Positions 43,980 to 53,240 of a stretch of 63,377 bases of DNA are shown piece after piece; the first letter of the stretch is position 1, and the number at the start of each line of letters is the position of its first letter. A program made the position numbers and the translations under genes. The DNA is taken from NCBI GenBank assembly GCA_964486215.1, contig CAZALI010000004.1, positions 1 through 63,377 on the forward strand, written 5' to 3'. The notes under the pieces were generated by a model. The model searched no databases. It saw only the letters and a program-made list of their open reading frames with translations, and was not told the origin of the DNA. This stretch comes from RUG343 sp964486215 (GTDB lineage: Bacteria > Bacillota_I > Bacilli_A > RF39 > UBA660).

Positions 43980-44720
43980 ATGATAATTAAACTAGATAAT
44001 GTATCAATGAAATTTAACTTAGGTATAGAAAAAGAATTCTCTATAAAACAAGCATTTGTAAATTTCTTTAGTTTTAAACATAAAAAGAAGAAAAAAGAAG
44101 AATTCTGGGCTTTAAGAGATATATCTTTTGAAGTAGAAAAAGGTGAAGTAATTGGCCTAATTGGAAGTAATGGAGCTGGTAAATCTACTATGTTAAAAGT
44201 AGTTAGTGGAGTTATGAAGCCAACAAAAGGAGAGTTAACGGTCAATGGAGTTATATCCCCAATGATAGAGTTAGGTGCAGGCTTTGATCCAGAATTAACT
44301 GCTAGAGAAAATATTTTCTTAAATGGAGCTATCCTAGGTTACTCCAAGAAATTTCTAGAAGAAAAATTTGATGAGATAGTAGAATTCTCTGAATTAAAAG
44401 ATTTCTTAGATGTTCCAGTAAAGAACTTCTCTTCAGGAATGAATGCAAAATTAGCTTTTTCCATCGCAACTATTGTCAATCCAGAAATCCTTATTGTAGA
44501 TGAAATATTATCCGTAGGAGATATTAAATTCCAAGAGAAGAGTAAAAAGAAAATGTTAGAGATGATTAAAGGTGGCACAACAGTCTTATATGTATCACAC
44601 TCATTAGAATCCATAAAAGAGCTATGTGATAGAGTTATTTGGATAGAACATGGAAAGATTGTAGAAATGGGTAAAACAGAAGAAATATGTCGTGATTATT
44701 ACAAATCTCAAATGAACTAG
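43980..44720 (+). CDS. Polysaccharide/teichoic acid ABC transporter ATPase (TagH/Wzt-like)
   Basis: A 246-residue ABC ATPase. An insertion of about 15 Lys-rich residues in the N-terminal strand region (FSFKHKKKKKEEFWALRD) is usual for TagH/Wzt. Walker A is GSNGAGKST (about residue 61), the signature NFSSGMNAKLAFS, Walker B ILIVDE with LSVGD, and the switch His in YVSHS. No C-terminal carbohydrate-binding domain is present, so it is the short form. AGGAGG precedes the start. Confidence 0.94.
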   Translation: MIIKLDNVSMKFNLGIEKEFSIKQAFVNFFSFKHKKKKKEEFWALRDISFEVEKGEVIGLIGSNGAGKSTMLKVVSGVMKPTKGELTVNGVISPMIELGAGFDPELTARENIFLNGAILGYSKKFLEEKFDEIVEFSELKDFLDVPVKNFSSGMNAKLAFSIATIVNPEILIVDEILSVGDIKFQEKSKKKMLEMIKGGTTVLYVSHSLESIKELCDRVIWIEHGKIVEMGKTEEICRDYYKSQMN

Positions 44721-44732
44721 GAGGCCGGTAGA

Positions 44733-46529
44733 ATGAGTAAAAAATATATACACTATTGTTGGTTCGGAGGAAAACCTCTACCTAAACTTGCTAAAAAATG
44801 TATCAAGAGTTGGAAAAAATACTTACCTGATTATGAAATAATAGAGTGGAATGAATCAAATGTTGATTTAAATGAATGCCCATTTATCAAAGAAGCTTAT
44901 GCTAATAAGAAATGGGCTTTTGTAGCTGATTATGCTAGAACTAGAGCTCTTTATGAAAAAGGTGGTATCTATTTTGACACAGATATGTTAATAACTAAAA
45001 ATATAGATTTTTTACTAGACAAAGAAACTTTCTTAGGAATAGAAGATTCAATGATGGTTAATGCTGCTGTATGGGGTACAAATAAACCTAAAACAGTATT
45101 AGCTAAAAGATTATTAGATTTTTATCAGTCACAAGAACGCTTTGATACTGATAATATGTATAGTTATAGTATTCCAAGATTAATAACTAAAATATTAGAT
45201 GAGTATGGTTTTGATCCAACAGAAAAAGATGTTCAAGTTCTAAATAAGAATATCTATATTTATCCAAGACCATATTTTTATCCATTATCATATGATTTTA
45301 AAAATAATATGTTTACCGAGGATACATGTATGATTCATTACTTTGATGCTACATGGATACCTAAAAATGATCAAATAGAAATGAAAATGATTAGAAAGAT
45401 AGGTAGAGATAATACTAGAAGAGTATTAAAAGTATATAGATTGTCTAAAAAAGGAGTAAAGAAGATAGCAAAAGGTGTATTATATCCAGCTGTCTTATAT
45501 AAAAGATATAGAGAAAAAGTTAATAAAAAATACTTTGATAATTTAGCTCTTGCTTTAAGTGATTTAGACAAAATAAAAGAAGATTATATAGCTATGCATA
45601 ATCCAGAATGGTTAGGTGTAACTTCTGCTACTATAGAGTTATTTAATTCTCGTGTAAGATGTGGAGAATTATTGCGTAAAAAAGATGTTAAAAAAGTAGG
45701 AGATGCTATCTTAAATAAGAATATAAAACAAGTTATCTTCAGTGCTATGTGTATAGGTTGGAAAGACTTGGCAATCTATCTAAAAAGTAAAAATAAAGAT
45801 ATAAAAGTAAAAGTATTCTGGCATGGTAATCATTCTCAAGTATCAGAGCCATATGGTTGGGAAAGAAATATTGAAATAATAGAACTTCATAAACAAGGAA
45901 TAATAGATGTCTTCGCAACATGTAAAGGAAGCATGATTAGATTCTACGAAAATGAAGGATATAAAACAACTCTTGTCAGAAACAATGTAATATTACCTAA
46001 AAAGATTACCGGTAATCCACCAAAAGATAAGATAAAAATAGGTATATATGCTGCTAAAAGTGATGATTGGAGAAAAAATTTATTTACTCAACTTGCCGCA
46101 GCTTCTCTAATTCCTAATGCCGTAGTAGATATGGTTCCTCTAAATCCAGAAGCTAAGAAATTTGCTAGTGAAATTAATTTAAAATTAGAAGGATTAGATA
46201 AACCTATCCCAAGAGAAGAATTATTAAAGAGAATGAGTAATAATACCATAAATTTATATGTAACGTTCTCTGAATGTGCTCCAATGCTTCCTGTAGAAAG
46301 TTTCGAAGTAGGAGTACCATGCATTTCTGGTAATAATCACCATTACTTTAAAAATAATGAGTTAGAAAAATATTTAATTGTAAAGAATGAAGAAAGTTCA
46401 ACTGAAATAGCTAAACAAATTAATAACTGTCTAGCTAATAAAGATAAAGTAATTAAATTGTATAAGGAATGGAAGAAAGAAAATAATGCTTTAAGTAAAG
46501 AAAGTGTTAAAACTTTCTTAGAAATGTAG
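44733..46529 (+). CDS. Two-domain glycosyltransferase: GT32-like plus GT-B-like
   Basis: A 598-residue protein with two glycosyltransferase parts. Residues 1-215 are a GT32/Gly_transf_sug domain: IHYCWFGGKPLP opens it and GGIYFDTDM (about residue 78-85) is the DxD metal site. After a Lys-rich linker, residues about 290-598 look like the C-terminal half of a GT-B (GT4-type) enzyme: KIGIYAAKSDDWRKN, then SECAPMLPVESFEVGVPCISG, the donor-binding Glu loop. It may add two sugars in sequence, or the second domain may bind the acceptor. The gene follows TagH after 12 bases with AGGAGG. Confidence 0.86.
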   Translation: MSKKYIHYCWFGGKPLPKLAKKCIKSWKKYLPDYEIIEWNESNVDLNECPFIKEAYANKKWAFVADYARTRALYEKGGIYFDTDMLITKNIDFLLDKETFLGIEDSMMVNAAVWGTNKPKTVLAKRLLDFYQSQERFDTDNMYSYSIPRLITKILDEYGFDPTEKDVQVLNKNIYIYPRPYFYPLSYDFKNNMFTEDTCMIHYFDATWIPKNDQIEMKMIRKIGRDNTRRVLKVYRLSKKGVKKIAKGVLYPAVLYKRYREKVNKKYFDNLALALSDLDKIKEDYIAMHNPEWLGVTSATIELFNSRVRCGELLRKKDVKKVGDAILNKNIKQVIFSAMCIGWKDLAIYLKSKNKDIKVKVFWHGNHSQVSEPYGWERNIEIIELHKQGIIDVFATCKGSMIRFYENEGYKTTLVRNNVILPKKITGNPPKDKIKIGIYAAKSDDWRKNLFTQLAAASLIPNAVVDMVPLNPEAKKFASEINLKLEGLDKPIPREELLKRMSNNTINLYVTFSECAPMLPVESFEVGVPCISGNNHHYFKNNELEKYLIVKNEESSTEIAKQINNCLANKDKVIKLYKEWKKENNALSKESVKTFLEM

Positions 46530-46537
46530 GTGAGACT

Positions 46538-47467
46538 ATGAAAGTAAGAGAAATAGATACAATTAAAAATAAAGATTTTATAGTCTTATTACCAGAATCA
46601 GATCATATGATTAAAGATAGTGTTGAATATACATTTAAAAATGTTTTCTATCTAAATTATGAAAAGACTGAAGAAGATTCTGAAAAACTAATTAATTTTA
46701 TAAATAATAAAGATAATGAATTAATATTATTTGACTATGATGAATTTTATCGTACTATACTTCCATATATAAAGAAAAATAAAAGAACTAAGTGGGTCTT
46801 TAAGGATAATATATCTACACTAACTAATGGTTGGTCTAGAGCCTATTATAATAATGTGGTTGAATTCTATGATAGAAATATAGTAGATGAAATATTATTC
46901 TTAGATAAATCAACATATGAAGTATTTAAAAATGCCGGCTATAGAACAAAACATATTTTATTAGACAGTAATCCTAATTTAGAGAAAACTAAGAAGTCTA
47001 AATCAATAGGTTTAATAGGAAATGATTTTGATCCAAATAATAATATTTATAATGAACTAAGTGCTTTAAAACTAATAGATTATGATTACATAAAACTATT
47101 AAAAAGTATGCCAGCTACTAAGCATTTTATAAGTTTCTTCGATATTAAAGAAAAAGAAGTAAATACAATTGATGAAGTAATAAAAGATAATGATATTAAC
47201 TTATATTGTAATTTTACTTTTAATAATTATGAATTGGTATTAAAGAGTATGGATATGGAAATACCATGTTTATTAGGTAATACTGATATCTTTGATAATT
47301 ATCCAAATCTAAAAAAATATTTAGTACTAGAAAGTGATGATGATATTGGAGAAATAGCTGATAAAATAGAAGCTATAAGAAAACATAAAAAAGATATATT
47401 AGAAGAATACAAGAAGTTTAGAAAAGAGTACTCAAAAGAAGTAAAAGAATTAATTAAAAAGATATGA
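46538..47467 (+). CDS. GT-B-like protein related to the C-terminal part of its neighbour
   Basis: A 309-residue soluble protein. Its second half (KSIGLIGNDFDPNNNIY; NLYCNFTFNNYELVLKSMD; EIPCLLGNTDIFDNYPNLKKYLVLE) aligns by eye with the C-terminal part of the protein at 44733-46529 (NLYVTFSECAPMLPVESFE; VPCISGNNHHYFKNNELEKYLIV). The donor-site Glu segment is changed to NFTFNNYELVL, so it may be a degenerate or specialised copy from a duplication. It lies 8 bases downstream of that gene. Function unknown, presumably in the same polymer. Confidence 0.75.
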   Translation: MKVREIDTIKNKDFIVLLPESDHMIKDSVEYTFKNVFYLNYEKTEEDSEKLINFINNKDNELILFDYDEFYRTILPYIKKNKRTKWVFKDNISTLTNGWSRAYYNNVVEFYDRNIVDEILFLDKSTYEVFKNAGYRTKHILLDSNPNLEKTKKSKSIGLIGNDFDPNNNIYNELSALKLIDYDYIKLLKSMPATKHFISFFDIKEKEVNTIDEVIKDNDINLYCNFTFNNYELVLKSMDMEIPCLLGNTDIFDNYPNLKKYLVLESDDDIGEIADKIEAIRKHKKDILEEYKKFRKEYSKEVKELIKKI

Positions 47468-47477
47468 AAGGAATATT

Positions 47478-48917
47478 ATGAATAAAGTAAAAGCATTTAT
47501 AAAAAATAATAAAGATATAATTATATGTACTTTAATAGCTATGATAGTATGTTTATTTCTATTCTTAGTATACTATCCAGGTATTATGACTTATGATGGA
47601 AATAACCAGTGGAAACAAGTACAGACAGGAGTTATAAATAATGCTCATCCTATCTTTTCTACATTCTTTATGTTGCTTTTATCTAAGATTCATAATACTA
47701 CAACGATAGTTATTCTCTTTCAAATATTAGCTTTCTCAGTTACTTGGGGCTTATTAGTAAGAGAAATAAGAGTAAAGAATGAAAAACAAAATATTATAAA
47801 ATATATTTATACATTTATTATGTGTTTTATACCTATAATTGGAATATATATAATTTCTCTATGGAAAGATATACTATATAGTATTTATTTACTAGGACTA
47901 GGAGGAATTATTCTATATGGTATAAATCATAATTTTAAATATAAAAATTATCACTATGTATTAACGGGTATATTATTAACTTTAATTGCTAGCTACAGAC
48001 ATAATGGTATTATAGTAGCTATTCTTATGTTAATGATTATAGGAATAGGTTTACTAGTAAAGAGAAAAACAATTACTAAAAAGACAGTAAAGAAATATAG
48101 CTTAGTATTCTTAGTATTTATAATTGCTATGTTATTAATTGCTATACCTAAAAAGATATATACTGATAAAACTAATAAAGAAGTAAAAACTAATCAATTA
48201 GAAAGAAAAATATCTCTTAAAAATAAATATATTTTATGGATGATACAAGCAGAATTAAAAGAGGGAAAAATAAAAAATAAAAAAGATTTAAAATTCTTAA
48301 GTAATATAACTAACTTAGATAAATTTAAAGATAATTATAATCCATATATAATTAATGACTTAGTATATAAGAATGACTTGAATGCTAATTTTATAAATAA
48401 AAATGAAGATAAAATATTAGATATATTAATAAAGTATGCTGGTAAAAACCCAGAAGTAATAATTGATCATGTTATAAGAAGAGATGCTTTACTAATAAAT
48501 CCAGTATCAAAAAATATTACTTATGTATATGTATATAGTTTTTCTGAATGGGATTATCTTGGTTTTGATAAATTAACTCCAAAAACTAAGTTTAAATTCT
48601 TTAGAGATAATATATATGATAGAGTTATTAATTTATCTTTTAAAGGAATACTAAAATATTTCTATCAACCAGCTCTAATATTATATATAAGTATAATAAT
48701 GCTAATAATACTATCTATAAAAGTATATGGTAAAAGTATTCATTTATTAGGTTTACCAATGTATCTTAATACTATCTCTTTATTGCCAATTAATCTAGCT
48801 CAAGACTTGAGATATGTATATATAAATTACTTAATATTCTTTGTAATATTATTAATATTTATTATTAATTTTAAAGAGATAATAAAAAGAGATAAAAAAG
48901 CTAAGAAATCTAAATAG
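47478..48917 (+). CDS. DUF6020-family multi-pass membrane protein (GT-C-like)
   Basis: A 479-residue membrane protein with about ten helices. The first extracytoplasmic loop, YYPGIMTYDGNNQWKQV followed by NNAHPIFST, is the DUF6020 signature, with an acidic residue after the first helix as in GT-C glycosyltransferases, which use lipid-linked sugars outside the membrane. A long soluble stretch (about 240-370) is followed by further helices. No direct evidence for a sugar or acceptor. It sits before a GT2 and DUF2304 pair that may supply its lipid-linked donor. Confidence 0.82.
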   Translation: MNKVKAFIKNNKDIIICTLIAMIVCLFLFLVYYPGIMTYDGNNQWKQVQTGVINNAHPIFSTFFMLLLSKIHNTTTIVILFQILAFSVTWGLLVREIRVKNEKQNIIKYIYTFIMCFIPIIGIYIISLWKDILYSIYLLGLGGIILYGINHNFKYKNYHYVLTGILLTLIASYRHNGIIVAILMLMIIGIGLLVKRKTITKKTVKKYSLVFLVFIIAMLLIAIPKKIYTDKTNKEVKTNQLERKISLKNKYILWMIQAELKEGKIKNKKDLKFLSNITNLDKFKDNYNPYIINDLVYKNDLNANFINKNEDKILDILIKYAGKNPEVIIDHVIRRDALLINPVSKNITYVYVYSFSEWDYLGFDKLTPKTKFKFFRDNIYDRVINLSFKGILKYFYQPALILYISIIMLIILSIKVYGKSIHLLGLPMYLNTISLLPINLAQDLRYVYINYLIFFVILLIFIINFKEIIKRDKKAKKSK

Positions 48918-48925
48918 GAGGATCT

Positions 48926-49642
48926 ATGAATAAAATATTATTAATAATACCTGCATACAACGAAGAAGATAATATCTTAAAAACATATCAAGATATTATA
49001 AATTTCAATAAAAAGAATAAAACTAATTATGAATGTATTGTGATTAATGATGGATCAACAGATAAGACAAGAGAAATACTTGAGAAAGAAAAGATTCCTC
49101 ACATAAATTTAATTCATAATTTAGGTATAGGTGGAGCTGTTCAAACTGGATACAAGTACGCTAACTATAATAATTATGATATAGCTATTCAATATGATGG
49201 TGATGGTCAACATGATGTAGCTTATGTTGAAAAATTAATAGAACCAATTATTAATAATAAAGCAGACTTTACAACAGGAAGTAGATTTATAGGAAATATA
49301 AGTAAATTTAAAACTAGTGCAGCTAGAAGAATGGGTATACATATAATATCTTTCTTCATTAAATTAGTAACAGGTTTTAAACTATACGATACAACTAGTG
49401 GTTTTAGAGCAGCCAATAAAGAAATAATTAGTTTATTTGCTAACGAGTATCCAATAGAATATCCTGAACCAATAACTACTGTAGAATTATTAAAAAGAGG
49501 ATATAGGATAAAAGAGATAGCTGTTAATATGAAAGAAAGAGAAGGTGGTAAATCTTCTATTCGTGCTTGGAAAAATGTTTATTATATGATGAATGTATGT
49601 TTATCAATTTTAATAATGGGCATAAGGAGGTATAAAAAATGA
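48926..49642 (+). CDS. Glycosyltransferase, GT2 family (lipid-sugar type, no membrane helices)
   Basis: A 238-residue GT2 enzyme. LLIIPAYNEEDNI, VINDGSTDKT and IQYDGDGQHD (DxD plus QHD) are the motifs of polyprenyl-phosphate sugar synthases such as DPM1, and GSRF and SGFRAANKE follow. It lacks the membrane helices of the GT2 at 33.2 kb. The next gene, a DUF2304 membrane protein, overlaps its end by four bases; this GT2 plus DUF2304 pair is common and probably supplies a membrane tether or helps flip the product. Confidence 0.92.
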   Translation: MNKILLIIPAYNEEDNILKTYQDIINFNKKNKTNYECIVINDGSTDKTREILEKEKIPHINLIHNLGIGGAVQTGYKYANYNNYDIAIQYDGDGQHDVAYVEKLIEPIINNKADFTTGSRFIGNISKFKTSAARRMGIHIISFFIKLVTGFKLYDTTSGFRAANKEIISLFANEYPIEYPEPITTVELLKRGYRIKEIAVNMKEREGGKSSIRAWKNVYYMMNVCLSILIMGIRRYKK

Positions 49643-49986
49643 TTAATAGATTATATATAACTGCTTTTGTAATAATAGTATTATTACTAATTATAATAAT
49701 TGATCTCCTAAAAAAAGGAAGAATACCTGTCAAATATGCTATAGCTTGGTGTTTTGCTTTAGTATTTGGATGCATATTACTAGCTATACCAAACTTATTA
49801 TCAACTATTTCTAAATTCTTAGGATTTGAATTACCATCTAATATGGTTTTAACAGTCTTTATACTATTACTATTCTTAATTACTATAGTATTAACTGTTA
49901 TGATAGCTGGTCAAAAGAAAAAGACTACTTTATTGATACAAGAAGTATCACTATTAAAAGAGCAATTACAAAAACAAAAAAAATAG
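49639..49986 (+). CDS. DUF2304 membrane protein
   Basis: A 115-residue protein with three hydrophobic helices (about 5-23, 33-52 and 68-90) and a charged coiled-coil-like end (LIQEVSLLKEQLQKQ), which is the DUF2304 layout. AAGGAGG lies before its start and the start overlaps the preceding GT2 stop, so the two are made together. It probably works with the GT2 enzyme as a membrane partner; the molecular role of the family is not known. Confidence 0.85.
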   Translation: MINRLYITAFVIIVLLLIIIIDLLKKGRIPVKYAIAWCFALVFGCILLAIPNLLSTISKFLGFELPSNMVLTVFILLLFLITIVLTVMIAGQKKKTTLLIQEVSLLKEQLQKQKK

Positions 49987-49999
49987 ACAGGAGACTACT

Positions 50000-52039
50000 A
50001 TGAAAAAAGCATTATTAATAATTACAATCTTAATAATTTCTGGTTGTGGAGTATTGTCATATATTTTAGGATATGAAGCACAAAAAATAAATGAATATAA
50101 GTTTTATACTGATAATAAAGACCTTCAAATAACTAGTATTTATATTGGAGATAGAATTCGTTCTAATAAAAACTATTTAAATAAAAATACTGAGTTAGAT
50201 AAAGAAACAAATAATATTATTTTAAAGAAAGAGAGTAGATATACTCCTTTTTTGACCATTAAAAGAACAAAAATAGATAATATTTATATTCAATTTGAAA
50301 GTAAAACAGAAACTGGAGAAATATCAGTAGAAGAAAATTCTAAACTAACAGACGTTATTAGTATTAAAAATAATAGTAAATATACTTATAGTAATTCCAC
50401 GGCCAGTTTAATAATTAATTATATTAAGAATATTAATATTAAACAGATATTATTATTAATATTAATAGCTCTAGTAGAAGGAATAATTACTTTTATATGT
50501 TTAAAATATATATTAAAATTCTTAGATAATTTAGATAAAATAACTATTCCTAAAATAATACTATTTGTATTATCTGAATTTATATTATTTTTACTTTCTT
50601 ATTATGTATTAATATTAGTATTTGGTCTATTAACTTTAGTACCAATCTTTATACTTTTAATACACTATATTATAAAGAATAAAGAACTTATTAAAAATAA
50701 TCTACAAGTATGTTATGTATTAATTGCTACTACTGTAGGTATAATGATGCTATTTACTATACCACCGATGAATGTACCAGATGAAAATATTCACTTTTGT
50801 AAAATATTTGTTGCTGCTTCTACAGATGATTATTATATTAAAGGTAAAGATCACCTACCAGTTGAAGTAGAAGAGTTTGTAGCTAACTACAAAGATGGTA
50901 CTTTAGATGCTAGATATAAATTATCTCCTAGAACTTATTTCTATGATATGTATAATACTTTAAATTATAGAAGATTATCTCATGATACTAGACTACATAG
51001 AAAAACAGCTGGATTATATGTAATGTCTTATATACCAGCCTTAATGACCATATTAGTAACTAAAATAATTAATATGCCTATTTATTATGTATTTATATTA
51101 GCTAGATTAGTTAACTTAATAGTACTTATTTGTACTATATATTATGTAATAAAAAATATCTCTTACTTTAAAAAAGCTTTCTTTGTAGTAGGACTTTTAC
51201 CAATAGTATTACATCAAGCTGCTGCAGTTAACCAAGATTGTATAACGAATGCTATATTTATTTTTGTACTTTATAAATTTATAAACTTAATATTTGGTGA
51301 AGATAAAGCTGATCTTAATAATATGGCTATTTTATTCGTATCGGCATTATGTCTATCTTGTTGTAAATTTGGCTATTTCCCAGTAAGCTTCTTAGCTCTT
51401 TTAATCCCGGCTAATAAATTTACTAGTAAAAAGTTATACCATATAACAAGATTATTATTTATATTCATTCCAATGTTATTGTCATTATATACAGCTGGAG
51501 CTGGTACTAAGCTAGCTGGTCATATAGGTAATTATAATTATCGAGATCATTATAGAGTAAATTTAATATGGACTAATCCCAAACTATTTATCATAATATT
51601 ATATAATACTATTATACATAGATTAGATTTAGACTTCTTTAGAGGTCTAATAGATGGTTATGGTTGGTCTACAAAATGGACATCTAGTTTACCACTATTT
51701 ATATCTCAAACATCATTAATGTTATTAGTATTATGTAAAGATAAGAATGATAAGAAAATGAATTTAATTCAAATATTAGCTTTCTTAATTATAATTGCTA
51801 TGATATGTGCTATTATTTATGGCTCAATGCTATTTGGTTGGACTATAGTAGGTAGTACTAGTATTGATGGGCTACAACCACGATACTTTGTACCAGTAAC
51901 TTTAATGCTAATAATGGTATTATCTAATATAAAAATATTTGATATAAAAGTAGAAAATAAGAACTTGTATTATGCTATATCAATTATAATTATTAATATA
52001 GTAGCTGTGTATACATTACTCACAAGTTTTTACATATAA
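50000..52039 (+). CDS. DUF2142-family multi-pass membrane protein (GT-C-like)
   Basis: A 679-residue membrane protein. One N-terminal helix is followed by an extracytoplasmic domain of about 115 residues, then about eleven helices. FTIPPMNVPDENIHF (about residue 250-264) is the DUF2142 signature, with the acidic pair that in GT-C enzymes is catalytic, and QPRYFVPV near the end is also typical. It likely transfers a sugar from a polyprenyl carrier on the outer face. It is the last gene of the operon and ends at a terminator. Confidence 0.85.
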   Translation: MKKALLIITILIISGCGVLSYILGYEAQKINEYKFYTDNKDLQITSIYIGDRIRSNKNYLNKNTELDKETNNIILKKESRYTPFLTIKRTKIDNIYIQFESKTETGEISVEENSKLTDVISIKNNSKYTYSNSTASLIINYIKNINIKQILLLILIALVEGIITFICLKYILKFLDNLDKITIPKIILFVLSEFILFLLSYYVLILVFGLLTLVPIFILLIHYIIKNKELIKNNLQVCYVLIATTVGIMMLFTIPPMNVPDENIHFCKIFVAASTDDYYIKGKDHLPVEVEEFVANYKDGTLDARYKLSPRTYFYDMYNTLNYRRLSHDTRLHRKTAGLYVMSYIPALMTILVTKIINMPIYYVFILARLVNLIVLICTIYYVIKNISYFKKAFFVVGLLPIVLHQAAAVNQDCITNAIFIFVLYKFINLIFGEDKADLNNMAILFVSALCLSCCKFGYFPVSFLALLIPANKFTSKKLYHITRLLFIFIPMLLSLYTAGAGTKLAGHIGNYNYRDHYRVNLIWTNPKLFIIILYNTIIHRLDLDFFRGLIDGYGWSTKWTSSLPLFISQTSLMLLVLCKDKNDKKMNLIQILAFLIIIAMICAIIYGSMLFGWTIVGSTSIDGLQPRYFVPVTLMLIMVLSNIKIFDIKVENKNLYYAISIIIINIVAVYTLLTSFYI

Positions 52040-52068
52040 AGTTAATAGATACTATTAACTTTTTTTTA
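52038..52068 (+). terminator. Terminator after the DUF2142 gene
   Basis: AAGTTAATAG (52039-52048) and CTATTAACTT (52052-52061) with a three-base loop, then a T run. Confidence 0.9.
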
Positions 52069-52080
52069 TAAAAAGAAATA

Positions 52081-52089
52081 TGATATAAT
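52081..52089 (+). promoter_or_regulatory. Extended -10 promoter of the GT4-flippase operon
   Basis: TGaTATAAT (-10 at 52084-52089). The T run of the terminator lies where a -35 would be. Confidence 0.65.
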
Positions 52090-52112
52090 TAGTATGATTA
52101 TGGAGTGATTTT

Positions 52113-53231
52113 ATGAATAAAACTATCTTAATATTCACAGCTTATTATCTTCCACACTTAGGTGGAATTGAAAGATACTTAGATAATTTAATGCATGAAC
52201 TAGTAAAATTAAAAGTACGAGTAATACTAGTCACATCTAATTATAATGATGATAAAAAACATGAAGTACAAGATGGTATAGAAATATATAGAATACCAGT
52301 CTTTAATATTTTTAAAAACAGATATCCTATATTTAAATTAAATAGTGAAGAAAGAGGAGTATTAAAAGAACTAGATAAAGAAAAAATAGATGCCATAATA
52401 GTTAATACTCGTTTTCACTTATCTTCTCATATAGGAGCTAAATATGGGAAAAAGAGAAGTATACCAGTCTTCTTAATCGAACATGGTTCACAGTATGTAA
52501 CATTAGATAATAAATTTATTGATTTCTTCGCTAATAGATATGAAGACTTTCTAACTTGGAAAATAAGGAACAAAATAACTGCTTGGTATGGAGCTTCTCC
52601 ATCTAGCTGTAACTGGTTAAAACACTTTAATATAGAAGCTGCTGGTTACTGGAATAATGGTATTAATACTAATTTAAAACTACCAGAGAAAAAGAAACAT
52701 CAAGGTATAAATTTCTTATATGCAGGAAGACTAATTAAACAAAAAGGAGTAGGTAATATCCTAGAAGCTTTTACTGAATTAGAAAAGAAATATAATAATA
52801 TAAAAATTAATATAGCTGGTTCTGGAGCAGAATTAGATTATTACAAAGAAAATTATAAAAGTAAAAATATTAAATTCTTAGGTCAAATAGATTTTTCTAA
52901 ATTATTAGAGTATTTTTCTAAAAGTGATGTTTTCTTGTATCCATCACTTTGGCCAGAAGCATTAGCTTCATCAGTATTAGAAGCTGGTCTAATGGAAGTA
53001 TCTACTATTGGTACTACTCAACCAGGTATTATAGATATCCTAGATGAAAATAATGGTATACTAATAGATGGTAGTGTAGAAGAATTAAAAGAATCTATGG
53101 AATTATTAATAAAAGATAAAGAATTAAGAGATAAATTAGCTAAGCAGTTACACAAAGATGTTCTTAAGAAATTTGCTTGGAATAATAATGCTAAAAAAGT
53201 ATTAAAAGATATAGATAAATATCTAAAATAG
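52113..53231 (+). CDS. Glycosyltransferase, GT4 family
   Basis: A 372-residue GT-B enzyme. YYLPHLGGIERYLDNLM opens the acceptor domain. The donor domain has FLYAGRLIKQKGVGNILEAF, IAGSGAELDYYKE, FLGQI and the double-Glu loop PSLWPEALASSVLEAG, all standard for GT4. No membrane helices. It is cotranscribed with the flippase, which starts nine bases later. The sugar is unknown. Confidence 0.93.
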   Translation: MNKTILIFTAYYLPHLGGIERYLDNLMHELVKLKVRVILVTSNYNDDKKHEVQDGIEIYRIPVFNIFKNRYPIFKLNSEERGVLKELDKEKIDAIIVNTRFHLSSHIGAKYGKKRSIPVFLIEHGSQYVTLDNKFIDFFANRYEDFLTWKIRNKITAWYGASPSSCNWLKHFNIEAAGYWNNGINTNLKLPEKKKHQGINFLYAGRLIKQKGVGNILEAFTELEKKYNNIKINIAGSGAELDYYKENYKSKNIKFLGQIDFSKLLEYFSKSDVFLYPSLWPEALASSVLEAGLMEVSTIGTTQPGIIDILDENNGILIDGSVEELKESMELLIKDKELRDKLAKQLHKDVLKKFAWNNNAKKVLKDIDKYLK

Positions 53232-53240
53232 GAGATAAAT

